Notes under the pieces: model-generated
The model's database searches: none
Seen by the model: only the letters and a program-made list of their open reading frames with translations
Told to the model about the DNA's origin: nothing
In this document: positions 1-6,614 of the stretch, in pieces
Numbering within the stretch: the first letter of the stretch is position 1
Layout of the letters: each line of letters begins with the position of its first letter
Position numbers and translations under genes: made by a program
Source of the DNA: Deltaproteobacteria bacterium
GTDB taxonomy: Bacteria > Desulfobacterota > Desulfobacteria > Desulfobacterales > SG8-13
Reading direction: 5' to 3'
Length of the DNA: 8,346 nt
NCBI GenBank assembly: GCA_024639205.1
Contig: JAHEIV010000113.1
Span: 1-8,346, forward strand

Positions 1-1203
1 GATGGTGAACTTAAACTGTGGCTGGGTCAGGTCGTGGTGTCGGCGAACGAACGGCACGTAGATCAGACGGAAACCAGTGACCGAGATGGAGATATCGCCG
101 AGTCGGGGGAAATGTTTTTTACGGGGTTTGATAAAATTTGCCAGTGTAATTTTCAGGCTTTCCACCGCGCTTTCCAGCGGCAGTGTCACCGGGTAAAGTT
201 CGCCGCTCGGCAGTTCGTCAGGTGCAAAATCCGGAGGGTGGGACAGGGTCATTTTTGTCGCCAGCGGCAGGAAGGTTTGCGGCCGGATCTTGAAGCCCGG
301 GCTCCAGAAGCGAAACGGTATATTCCGCCATTCTTGCCTCGGAACTTTCGGCAAGTTGGCGGTTTTCGCAAGATCAAAGTAAGAATCGAGGTCGATGTCG
401 GCTACATCGGCTCGAATCCGCCAGAAGGGCAGAAATATCACTTTTTCATCGTTTCCGGCCGCAACGTGTCCGAATTTCAGGTGGTGCAGGCGCTGCCGCC
501 CCGGCTGCCAGGCCGACTGGCAGTTGCGGCACAGCAACACCAAAGAGTCCGTTTCTCCCTCCAGGTCCCAGCCGCAGTCGGGGCAAAGGGTGGGAAGAAA
601 GCTCACCTGCCAGCCCAGTCGGGGACTGGCGGCGACCGTTTCGCTAAACTCGGCAGACAGCTGCCGGCCGGTTGTCTCGTTTAATATCGCATCGTAGAGA
701 CTGCCTTGCGCATAGTAGGGCGCATAAAGCATGCTGATATTTTCTCCGATGTGCGCCTGGTGGTAGACCGGTTTTGGCAGTCGCTTCCGAAACCGGTCTT
801 TGAATATGCGCATGACGGCGTCAAAGGATTGCACCGATGGTAAAAAATGCGCTTCGCTGTCCGGGGATGCGAATTGAAGCTTGAGAGTCTGGCTGCGAAA
901 CCCAAGCGATTGGGGGAAGAGCGGGACATCGACGGCCCGGTGGCTGACGTCTACGAACTGCTGACGAACGCCGTCGGGCACACAGGAAAACAACATGCCC
1001 TTGAACCGCCAGTAAGGAACATAGAAAATGGCCTTGTCGGCCGGAGCCCGGCTGGGCAGCCGGTAACGAAAATGATCGCCGGGCATCAGGTAGGATCGGA
1101 CGCGGCAAAATTCACAGGCGAACAGCCGGTCGGTTTCCGTCAAGGTAGCCGGTGCACCGCACTGCGGGCACTGATGTTCGATGAGCAGGTTATAGTTTTT
1201 CAC
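1..1203 (-). CDS. Zinc-ribbon protein with internally duplicated module, partial (C-terminus off the left edge)
   Basis: An open frame of 401 codons runs from a GTG at 1203 down to base 1 with no stop, so the C-terminus lies outside the window. I chose this start because it precedes the first zinc ribbon; the next in-frame ATG (1086, residue 40) would cut the ribbon off. The GTG lies inside the last codons of the SPFH gene (overlap 1190-1203), which suggests translational coupling; no clear Shine-Dalgarno is seen. Visible elements are a CPxC...CxxC ribbon at residues 12-33 (C12, C15, C30, C33), a VPYWRFK motif near 62-68, a second ribbon at 207-228 (C207, C210, C225, C228), and a LPFWRIR motif near 258-264. 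A further YVPF motif lies near 382-385. No signal peptide or obvious membrane segment appears in the visible part. The partner gene suggests a role with a membrane-associated SPFH scaffold, possibly in envelope stress, but the molecular function is unknown to me. The existence of the gene is well supported; the role is inference. Confidence 0.85.
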   Translation of the reverse strand, partial: MKNYNLLIEHQCPQCGAPATLTETDRLFACEFCRVRSYLMPGDHFRYRLPSRAPADKAIFYVPYWRFKGMLFSCVPDGVRQQFVDVSHRAVDVPLFPQSLGFRSQTLKLQFASPDSEAHFLPSVQSFDAVMRIFKDRFRKRLPKPVYHQAHIGENISMLYAPYYAQGSLYDAILNETTGRQLSAEFSETVAASPRLGWQVSFLPTLCPDCGWDLEGETDSLVLLCRNCQSAWQPGRQRLHHLKFGHVAAGNDEKVIFLPFWRIRADVADIDLDSYFDLAKTANLPKVPRQEWRNIPFRFWSPGFKIRPQTFLPLATKMTLSHPPDFAPDELPSGELYPVTLPLESAVESLKITLANFIKPRKKHFPRLGDISISVTGFRLIYVPFVRRHHDLTQPQFKFTI

Positions 1204-2326
1204 CGCACTGATTACAATATAGAGCGTCTTCCAGGTTTTCCGTTCCGCACCCGGCGCAGGTTTTCGGCTTCGGTTTTTCTTCGACCGCGTGGCCGCAGCG
1301 GGAACAGAACCGGGCAGCAGGGGTCAGGTTCTTTCCGCACTGGACACATTTATCGAACACGACTTGCTGATGTCCACAGTGGGCACAGAACTTGGCGTCC
1401 AGTGAAACCGGCTGCCGGCATTCCGGGCACTGGGAGATGTTCGCGCCCGGCTCTTTTCGTCCCGGTTTGCGGCTATCGGCAAAGTACTGGGCGAACATGG
1501 CCGGCATCATCAGCCCCAGGCTGGTTCCCATACCCAGACCGCCGCCGGCGCCTTCCGGCGCTTCCGAGGCTTTTTCCATGGCCATGGCCGCCTTCATCTG
1601 CATCAATTTTTCCATATCCTTGAATACGCCCATGCGGCTGCGATCATCGATCGCCTGCTGGACTTCGGGCGGCGGTGTGATGGCGTTGATGTAAAGGTGC
1701 GTCAATCGTATGCCGAAGTGGCTGAAATCTTTTGTCAGTCGATCGGCCAGCCCTTCCGACAGCTCATCATACTTGGCGGGCAGATTCAGAATCGAATCCA
1801 GGGTTTGCCCCATGTAGTCGTTGAAGCGAGAGACGATGACCCGATTGAGATATTCCTCGATTTCCGCGGTGCTGAACATCCCTTTGGTGCCCACCATGGT
1901 GTTGATCAGCAGCACCGGCTGGGCCACCTGCAGGTTGAATACCCCAAAGGCCCGCAAGCGAATGAGGCCGAGCTCCGAATCCTTGAAAGCGACCGGGTCA
2001 CGGGTACCCCACTTCAGGTTCGGGAATACCTTTACGTTGACGAAATAAACTTCGGCCCGCAGCGGGCTGTTCATTGCCCAGGGCAGGCTGGCCAGTTTGG
2101 TCAATACGGGGATATTGCCGGTTTTCAGTGTGTGTCGTCCGGCTCCGAAGGCTCCCACGGCTTTGCCTTTGTAGAAAAAAATACCGGCCTGGCTTTCCCG
2201 CACCGTCAGCTGGGCCCCGTATTTGATTTCTCCGGAACCTTCATCGGGAATCCGGTGGACCAGCTCTGTGCCGGTTTCGTCAAACCATTCGATATTTTCA
2301 AGAAAAATGAGATTGTTTCCGTCCAT
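1190..2326 (-). CDS. SPFH/band-7 domain protein with three C-terminal zinc ribbons (YdjI-like)
   Basis: This 378-residue protein starts at an ATG preceded by GGGAG (2336-2340), 9 nt upstream. Residues about 25-230 match the SPFH/band-7 fold of the YdjI or 'virion core protein' type: an N-terminal region with GxGRHTLKTGNIP, then the EVYFVNVK and KWGTRDP stretch, then a helical region. No N-terminal membrane helix is visible, so association with the membrane would be peripheral or through partners. Residues about 240-280 are rich in Met, Gly and Ala. The tail carries three four-cysteine ribbons: C300/C303/C314/C317, C327/C330/C341/C344 and C357/C360/C371/C374. SPFH proteins form oligomeric scaffolds on membranes; the Bacillus YdjI protein belongs to an operon with a PspA homologue, and a related envelope-stress role is my inference here. 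The stop overlaps the start of the downstream zinc-ribbon gene. A candidate promoter lies in the gap after mltG. The family call is firm; the cellular role is not. Confidence 0.9.
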   Translation of the reverse strand: MDGNNLIFLENIEWFDETGTELVHRIPDEGSGEIKYGAQLTVRESQAGIFFYKGKAVGAFGAGRHTLKTGNIPVLTKLASLPWAMNSPLRAEVYFVNVKVFPNLKWGTRDPVAFKDSELGLIRLRAFGVFNLQVAQPVLLINTMVGTKGMFSTAEIEEYLNRVIVSRFNDYMGQTLDSILNLPAKYDELSEGLADRLTKDFSHFGIRLTHLYINAITPPPEVQQAIDDRSRMGVFKDMEKLMQMKAAMAMEKASEAPEGAGGGLGMGTSLGLMMPAMFAQYFADSRKPGRKEPGANISQCPECRQPVSLDAKFCAHCGHQQVVFDKCVQCGKNLTPAARFCSRCGHAVEEKPKPKTCAGCGTENLEDALYCNQCGEKL

Positions 2327-2354
2327 AGGTTCACACTCCCTGATGTTGACTTTT

Positions 2355-2383
2355 TTTATACCGCCTTGACTTCGCGTTCAGAA
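2355..2383 (-). promoter_or_regulatory. Candidate sigma70-type promoter for the SPFH gene
   Basis: Reading the minus strand, TATAAA (2360-2355) is a good -10 box, followed by a run of A. A poor -35 match, TTCTGA (2383-2378), sits 17 bp upstream. Transcription would begin near 2348, giving a leader of about 20 nt that includes the GGGAG ribosome binding site at 2340-2336. The site lies in the 95-bp gap between the mltG stop and the SPFH start, so the SPFH/zinc-ribbon pair could be expressed independently of mltG. The weak -35 keeps confidence low. Confidence 0.4.
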
Positions 2384-2421
2384 TTTCTGCACGGTTTAAA
2401 CAGGTTCATGCCATGCACGCG

Positions 2422-3528
2422 CTATGGGGTCGTGCTCACCTCCTTTTCATTGGTCGAACCGGATGGTGGACGCGGCGGATTTCCGCCACCGGTTGGTTTT
2501 TTTCTCCGCTTGGCGCGTTTGCCGCCAAGCTGGTATTTTCGAATGGCGCGATTGTGCTCCACCAGTGTGGACGAGAAGTGGTGGGTGCTGTCCTTTCGGG
2601 ACACAAAAAAAAGAAAGGATGTGTCGGAAGGGAACAAGGCTGCCTCGATGGCGGCCAATCCCGGGCTGGCAATAGGGCCGGGCGGCAGGCCTTTTATCTT
2701 GTAAGTGTTGTAAGGAGTGCGGGTGGTCAGGTGCTTGCGTGTGAGATTACCGTCAAAATCTTTGATGCCGTAAATTACCGTTGGATCGGTCTCCAGCCGC
2801 ATGCCCTTTTTCAGCCGATTGTGAAATACCGATGAAATGACCGGGCGCTCGGAAGAAGTCCCGGTTTCTTTTTCGATGATCGATGCGAGCGTCAGGATCT
2901 GGTGGACCGTATAGCCGAGTTCTGCGGTCCGCGCTTTCCATTGGTCCGAGAAAAGAGAACGCAGCCGTTCCACCATCGTCGTGATAATGTCCACGGCGCT
3001 TGCACCTTTTGGGAAATAGTAGGTATCCGGAAACAGGTACCCCTCGAAGGAGTCTGCTTCAATCCCGATTCGTTTCGTCAGTTCGACATCGGTAGCCGCC
3101 TGCAGGAATTCGGCCTGGGAGACAAGCCCGGCCGCTTCCACGATTGCTGCGATCTGTTTGAGATGGTATCCTTCCGGCACGGTGAACTTATACAGCCGCA
3201 CCCGGCCCGATACCAACTTCTGCAGTATCTGATTGGGAGACATGGCGGCCGAAAGCAGGTATTCACCGGTCTGGATATTTTTGTCGGCACCCTTCAGACG
3301 GGCCAGGATCCGAAACTTGTTGGGATGAGGGATCAATCCCCGGCGGTGCAGCTGCTCGGCGATAACCTGAAAATGCTGCCCGCGCTCTACACGGAAAATG
3401 GCCTGCTGTTGGCTGTCTGCCGCGGTCCGGTCACCGTAAAAGATCAGATCCAGATAAATGCCCAATAAAACCAGCGCTATCAGAAAGAAAACGGTAGAAC
3501 ATACGGCGATGAGTTTTTTGACTTTCAC
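2422..3528 (-). CDS. mltG: Endolytic murein transglycosylase MltG (YceG family)
   Basis: The 368-residue product matches MltG along its length. A short basic N-terminus is followed by one membrane helix (about residues 6-30), a LysM-like region (about 45-105), and the catalytic YceG domain (about 110-335). The signature LASIIEKET carries the expected catalytic Glu at residue 219, and the downstream GMRLETDPTVIYG and TPYNTY motifs are also present. MltG is an inner-membrane enzyme that cleaves nascent glycan strands and helps set their length. The start is a GTG; no later Met occurs before residue 97, so a later start would remove the membrane helix. No Shine-Dalgarno precedes it, and a promoter-like sequence lies almost directly against it. 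The C-terminal 34 residues or so form a Lys/Arg-rich then Pro/Gly/Ser/Thr-rich tail beyond the family core. The usual neighbours of mltG (tmk, holB, ruvX) are not seen here. The identification is strong. Confidence 0.95.
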   Translation of the reverse strand: MKVKKLIAVCSTVFFLIALVLLGIYLDLIFYGDRTAADSQQQAIFRVERGQHFQVIAEQLHRRGLIPHPNKFRILARLKGADKNIQTGEYLLSAAMSPNQILQKLVSGRVRLYKFTVPEGYHLKQIAAIVEAAGLVSQAEFLQAATDVELTKRIGIEADSFEGYLFPDTYYFPKGASAVDIITTMVERLRSLFSDQWKARTAELGYTVHQILTLASIIEKETGTSSERPVISSVFHNRLKKGMRLETDPTVIYGIKDFDGNLTRKHLTTRTPYNTYKIKGLPPGPIASPGLAAIEAALFPSDTSFLFFVSRKDSTHHFSSTLVEHNRAIRKYQLGGKRAKRRKKPTGGGNPPRPPSGSTNEKEVSTTP

Positions 3529-3535
3529 ATCATAT

Positions 3536-3565
3536 ATGTTATGGTAAAAATCCCTTGTTTGTCAA
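3536..3565 (-). promoter_or_regulatory. Candidate sigma70-type promoter for mltG
   Basis: On the minus strand a perfect TTGACA (3565-3560) is followed after 18 bp by TAACAT (3541-3536), which matches four of six bases of the -10 consensus. The predicted start of transcription is about 3529-3530, immediately before the GTG at 3528. A transcript from here would be leaderless or nearly so, which agrees with the lack of a ribosome binding site. The distance and the motif are read directly; use of the promoter is inference. Confidence 0.5.
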
Positions 3566-3653
3566 AGACCCATTGGCGCAACCCGGGACTGTAAGAGAAG
3601 TCACTGCCGGTTGAGGCTCCGGTAATTGTATTATTTTTCGAATCTTATTGGTT

Positions 3654-3684
3654 GACTGTGGTATGCGAAAGCACACCGGCAGTC
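3654..3684 (+). other. Hairpin with GNRA tetraloop, possible structured RNA
   Basis: Read as plus-strand RNA, GACTG (3654-3658) pairs with CAGTC (3680-3684), GGT (3660-3662) with ACC (3675-3677), and TGC (3664-3666) with GCA (3671-3673). These close a GAAA tetraloop at 3667-3670. One A-C mismatch and a 1x2 internal loop interrupt the stem. A second hairpin (TTCGC/GCGAA, 3691-3706) follows 6 nt later. The strand is assigned because GAAA is a stable loop only on this strand. It may be part of the kor leader or a separate small RNA; I cannot name a family. Confidence 0.4.
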
Positions 3685-3766
3685 CGATCGTTCGCCCAAA
3701 AGCGAAAAGCGGCTGCAAGGGATGTGCCCGGCCGACCACCGTCGTGCGCAGCGCAGCGGGTTGCCC

Positions 3767-3795
3767 TTGACACGGCGGGTTTTCCACACTAAGCA
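3767..3795 (+). promoter_or_regulatory. Weak candidate promoter for the korDABC operon
   Basis: TTGACA at 3767-3772 is a perfect -35 box. Seventeen bases later TAAGCA (3790-3795) is a poor -10 match (first two bases and little else). If used, it would give a leader of about 100 nt before korD, and the GNRA hairpin upstream would lie outside that transcript. Confidence is low because of the -10 element. Confidence 0.25.
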
Positions 3796-3862
3796 ATCCC
3801 GAATTGAAATTTGCGTCCCCCTACAGCTGCCTGCAGAAAGTATGAATATGTTGCCCGGGGGT

Positions 3863-3885
3863 GTTGAACGCCAAGAGTTGAACGC
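3863..3885 (+). repeat. 9-bp direct repeat with 14-bp period before korD
   Basis: GTTGAACGC occurs at 3863-3871 and again, identical, at 3877-3885, separated by CAAGA. The second copy ends 3 bp before the Shine-Dalgarno of korD. Such a tandem repeat could be an operator for a regulator that binds as a direct-repeat dimer, or it could influence translation of the leader. The repeat itself is certain; a function is inference. Confidence 0.55.
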
Positions 3886-3887
3886 AC

Positions 3888-3893
3888 GAGGTG
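3888..3893 (+). promoter_or_regulatory. Shine-Dalgarno site of korD
   Basis: GAGGTG lies 6 nt before the ATG at 3900. It decides the start in favour of that ATG over the in-frame GTG at 3891, which overlaps the site itself. Confidence 0.75.
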
Positions 3894-3899
3894 AAATCG

Positions 3900-4103
3900 A
3901 TGGCAAAACCGATCCTCAAATCCCACAGAATCAAAGCGGACTGGTGCAAAGGTTGCGGGATCTGTGTCGAATTCTGCCCCAAAAAGGTGCTGGAGCTGGA
4001 TGAATCCGATCGGGCGGTTGCGGCGCGCCTGCAGGACTGTATCTGTTGCAGACTGTGTGAACTCCGCTGCCCGGACCTGGCCATAGAAGTCGAAACGGAA
4101 TAG
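3900..4103 (+). CDS. korD: 2-oxoglutarate:ferredoxin oxidoreductase, delta (ferredoxin-like) subunit
   Basis: This 67-residue protein is a 2x[4Fe-4S] ferredoxin-type subunit. It has two CxxCxxCxxxC-P motifs: C16, C19, C22, C26 and C47, C50, C53, C57, with an additional C49. It would pass electrons from the catalytic beta subunit to free ferredoxin in the cytoplasm. The ATG at 3900 is chosen for its spacing from GAGGTG; an in-frame GTG three codons upstream overlaps that site. It is the first gene of a tight operon, with the alpha subunit starting 9 bp after its stop. The gene order delta-alpha-beta-gamma is that of korDABC operons. Alone it could be any small dicluster ferredoxin; the context makes the subunit assignment. 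Confidence 0.9.
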   Translation: MAKPILKSHRIKADWCKGCGICVEFCPKKVLELDESDRAVAARLQDCICCRLCELRCPDLAIEVETE

Positions 4104-4112
4104 GTTGCTATC

Positions 4113-5261
4113 ATGGAAAAAAACGTCAAATTCGTTCAGGGTAACGAAGCCTGCGTTGAAGCCGCTCTTTACGCCGGATTGAACTTTTTCGCCGGGTACC
4201 CCATCACGCCATCATCGGAAATTGCCGAGCTGCTCTCCGGTCGCCTGCCGGCCAGCGGTGGCAAGTTCATCCAGATGGAAGACGAGATCGCCTCCATGTG
4301 CGCCATTATCGGTGCGTCGCTGACCGGAAACAAGGTGATGACCGCCACCAGCGGGCCGGGTTTTTCACTGATGCAGGAGGCCCTCGGCTACGCCGTTATG
4401 ACCGAGATTCCCTGCGTAATCGTCAACGTCATGCGCGGCGGCCCCTCCACCGGTATTCCCACCCACGGCAGCCAGGGGGACGTCAACCAGGCCCGGTGGG
4501 GGACCCACGGGGACCACTCTATTCTGGCGTTGACCGCATCCAACCACCAGGACATCTTTGAAATGACGGTAACCGCCTTCAACATGGCGGAAACCTACCG
4601 AACACCGGTCATTCTTCTTTTTGATGAAATTGTGGCCCACATGCGCGAGCGGCTGGTGATTCCGGAATTCGGCGAACTGCCGCTGGTGGAACGGCTGCGA
4701 ACGTCGGTGAGTGAAGGGATCGATTACCATCCCTATCTACCGCGGGAGGACGGCCGCCTGCCGATGTCGGATTTTGGCGGAGTACACCGTTACAATGTCA
4801 CCGGCCTCTATCACGACATGTGGGGATTTCCTTCCACCGAACCCCGCGTGGTGCACGAATTGATTCGGCACCTGGTGGACAAGCTGGAGAACCGCGTCAA
4901 CCGGCTGGCGCACTACAAGGAGTACTTTCTGGAGGATGCAGAATACGTGCTGGTATCCTACGGATCAGCCGCCCGATCGGCGCTGCATGTCGTCAAGGAG
5001 CGACGCCTGCGCGGCGAGCGTCTCGGTCTGCTGGAGTTGCAGACCCTGTGGCCGTTTCCCAAAGAGGTGGTACACGAGAAGTGCGCCGGCGCAAAAGCAG
5101 TGATTGTTGTGGAGTTGAACATGGGCCAGGTTCTGCAACTGGTCAAGATGGCGGTGGGGGACCCCGAGCGCATTTTTCTGGCCAATCGCATCGACGGCGT
5201 GTTCATCACCCCTATCGACATCATGAAAATTCTGCGACTCATACAGGGAAAGGGAGTCTGA
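4113..5261 (+). CDS. korA: 2-oxoglutarate:ferredoxin oxidoreductase, alpha subunit
   Basis: At 382 residues this has the length expected of a stand-alone alpha subunit without a fused gamma domain. The N-terminal pyrimidine-binding domain (about 1-190) contains YPITPSSE at 29-36, the threonine-bearing substrate loop of the family. It also contains the MEDEIAS motif near 55-61, TSGPGFSLM near 79-87, and MRGGPSTG at 107-114. The C-terminal transketolase-C-like domain (about 270-375) has the LLELQTLWPFP and VVELNMGQ motifs. With the beta subunit it forms the thiamine-diphosphate active site that interconverts 2-oxoacid plus CoA and acyl-CoA plus CO2, using ferredoxin. The ribosome binding site is weak, so translation is probably coupled to korD. 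A 2-oxoisovalerate (VOR) specificity cannot be excluded from sequence alone; the subunit order favours KOR. Confidence 0.92.
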   Translation: MEKNVKFVQGNEACVEAALYAGLNFFAGYPITPSSEIAELLSGRLPASGGKFIQMEDEIASMCAIIGASLTGNKVMTATSGPGFSLMQEALGYAVMTEIPCVIVNVMRGGPSTGIPTHGSQGDVNQARWGTHGDHSILALTASNHQDIFEMTVTAFNMAETYRTPVILLFDEIVAHMRERLVIPEFGELPLVERLRTSVSEGIDYHPYLPREDGRLPMSDFGGVHRYNVTGLYHDMWGFPSTEPRVVHELIRHLVDKLENRVNRLAHYKEYFLEDAEYVLVSYGSAARSALHVVKERRLRGERLGLLELQTLWPFPKEVVHEKCAGAKAVIVVELNMGQVLQLVKMAVGDPERIFLANRIDGVFITPIDIMKILRLIQGKGV

Positions 5262-5264
5262 TCG

Positions 5265-6065
5265 ATGGCCGTCAACAAATATCTGCGACAGCGATTTTTC
5301 CCGCATCTGTGGTGTCCGGGCTGCGGGCACGGCATCGTACTCAATGGGATGCTGAGAGCCGTTGACAAGCTTGGCATGAGCAAAAACGAAATCGTAATGG
5401 TTTCCGGTATCGGCTGTTCGGCACGCATATCGGGATATGTAGATTTTCACACCCTGCACACGATTCACGGGCGGGCCCTGGCGTTCGCCACCGGTGTCAA
5501 GATGAGCAGACCGGAGCTGAACCTGGTCGTACCCATGGGAGACGGTGACGCACTGGCCATCGGGGGAAATCACTTCATCCACGCTGCACGACGCAACATC
5601 GATATCACCGCCATTGTGATGAACAACCGCATCTACGGGATGACCGGCGGACAGTACTCTCCGCTCTCCGGGCAGGAGGTTGTGGCCACAACCGCCCCCT
5701 TTGCCAGCATCGATCCCAGTTTTGACGTCGTCGAGCTGTCAAAGGCCGCCGGGGCCACTTTCATCGCGCGCACCACCACGTATCACGTCAAACAGATTGA
5801 CGATTTCATCAAGCAGGCCATCCTGCACGAAGGATTCGCGGTGGTGGAAATCCTTACACAGTGCCCCACTCATTTCGGCCGCAAAAACAAACAGGGCAGC
5901 GCGGTGGACATGATGAAGCTGTATCGGGATATCACCACCCCCATCGGATCGAAAGCCAAACAGGAAAACCCGAATCTGATCGAGCGGGGGATATTCGTGC
6001 AGGAAGAAAAACCGGAATACAGCAGGGAGTATGACAAGATCATCGAGAGGGCCACGAGGGGCTAG
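5265..6065 (+). CDS. korB: 2-oxoglutarate:ferredoxin oxidoreductase, beta (thiamine-diphosphate-binding) subunit
   Basis: This 266-residue subunit starts 3 bp after the korA stop, with AGGGAG (5251-5256) 8 nt upstream. CPGCGHG at 17-23 begins the domain. C17, C20, C51 and C200 fit the four-cysteine pattern that holds the [4Fe-4S] cluster in this family. GDGDALAIGGN (92-102) through NNR (120-122) is the thiamine-diphosphate/Mg binding motif, and GIGCSARI (48-55) is also characteristic. Compared with longer beta subunits it carries no additional ferredoxin domain, matching the presence of a separate korD. It transfers electrons from the thiamine intermediate to the cluster and then to KorD. All key residues that I can place are present, so the enzyme should be active. 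Confidence 0.93.
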   Translation: MAVNKYLRQRFFPHLWCPGCGHGIVLNGMLRAVDKLGMSKNEIVMVSGIGCSARISGYVDFHTLHTIHGRALAFATGVKMSRPELNLVVPMGDGDALAIGGNHFIHAARRNIDITAIVMNNRIYGMTGGQYSPLSGQEVVATTAPFASIDPSFDVVELSKAAGATFIARTTTYHVKQIDDFIKQAILHEGFAVVEILTQCPTHFGRKNKQGSAVDMMKLYRDITTPIGSKAKQENPNLIERGIFVQEEKPEYSREYDKIIERATRG

Positions 6066-6068
6066 ATC

Positions 6069-6614
6069 ATGGAAAGATTCAGAATGGTATTTTCAGGCTC
6101 CGGCGGGCAGGGAGTGGTCACCGCGGCCATTATCCTGGCAGAAGCGGCCGTTATTATCGAAAATCTAAATGCCGTGCAGTCCCAGTCATACGGGGCAGCC
6201 GCCAGGGGTGGTTCCACCCGCAGCGACGTTATCATCGCCGATTCGGCCATTCACTATCCGAAAGTCATCCAACCCAACTTCCTGGTCTGTCTCACCCAGC
6301 CGGCCTATAACGCGTATTACCCGATCATCCGCCCCGGCGGATTGCTGTTGACCGACCAGCGTTTCGTCAATACCGAAGACAAGGTGGACGCCCGCCAGGT
6401 AGAGCTTCCCATGCACAGCGCGGTGATGGAACAGATCGGAAAACCGATCGTATTCAACATCTGTATGCTCGGTGTTACGATCAGCCTGACCCAGGTCGTT
6501 CAGCCGGAATCGATTCTCAAGGTCCTGGAGGAGCGGATTCCCGAAGGGTTTCTGGAGTTGAATCAGAAAGCCCTGAACCTGGGAATCGAAATGGGGGCCG
6601 CGGTGAAAATCTGA
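6069..6614 (+). CDS. korC: 2-oxoglutarate:ferredoxin oxidoreductase, gamma subunit
   Basis: The 181-residue product has the normal length of a free gamma subunit (POR/KOR gamma domain). It shows GSGGQGV at 10-16, QSQSYGAAARGG at 37-48, and the following SDVIIAD strand; this domain contributes to CoA binding and complex assembly. The ATG follows the korB stop by 3 bp, with GAGGGG (6056-6061) 7 nt before it. It is the last gene of the operon. A hairpin begins exactly at its TGA stop, and the next gene converges from the other strand. The call is secure as a gamma subunit; substrate specificity rests on the operon. Confidence 0.92.
   Translation: MERFRMVFSGSGGQGVVTAAIILAEAAVIIENLNAVQSQSYGAAARGGSTRSDVIIADSAIHYPKVIQPNFLVCLTQPAYNAYYPIIRPGGLLLTDQRFVNTEDKVDARQVELPMHSAVMEQIGKPIVFNICMLGVTISLTQVVQPESILKVLEERIPEGFLELNQKALNLGIEMGAAVKI

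Larger units (their letters stand above)
3529..3899. other. Divergent intergenic region between mltG and korD
   Basis: I see no credible gene in this 371-bp stretch; the open frames across it have no recognisable motif. It holds a minus-strand promoter candidate for mltG, a plus-strand promoter candidate for the kor operon near 3767-3795, and several hairpins. Two clear plus-strand hairpins are 3654-3684 (GAAA loop) and 3691-3706 (TTCGC/GCGAA). A 9-bp inverted repeat lies at 3603-3611 and 3675-3683 (ACTGCCGGT/ACCGGCAGT). A 9-bp direct repeat sits next to the korD ribosome binding site. I compared the region by eye with cobalamin, c-di-GMP, TPP, glycine, fluoride, SRP and 6S RNA signatures and found no convincing match. 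Confidence 0.7.

Noticed and set aside
34..684. Long plus-strand open frame of 216 codons near the left edge
   Set aside because: It is a shadow of the minus-strand zinc-ribbon gene, whose frame shows conserved cysteine pairs and repeated motifs over 401 codons; the plus-strand product has no recognisable domain.
2375..2447. Consensus Shine-Dalgarno AAAAGGAGGTGA inside the 3' end of mltG (minus strand, 2447-2436), followed by a 17-20 codon open frame
   Set aside because: No start codon lies at a usable distance: the GTG is about 17 nt and the ATG about 23 nt past the site. The bases also encode Glu-Lys-Glu-Val of MltG, so chance is the simpler reading.
1697..2704. Plus-strand open frame of 335 codons spanning the SPFH gene, a gap and the end of mltG
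   Set aside because: It runs antisense to two well-recognised proteins and across their intergenic gap, and has no domain features.
3550..3630. Possible cobalamin-type or GEMM-type riboswitch fragment (CCGGGACTGTAAGAG followed by CACTGCC)
   Set aside because: Short similarity to riboswitch core strings only; the other conserved blocks and their order are absent.
4365..4730. Minus-strand open frame of 121 codons within korA
   Set aside because: Antisense to a fully conserved alpha subunit, without any motif of its own.
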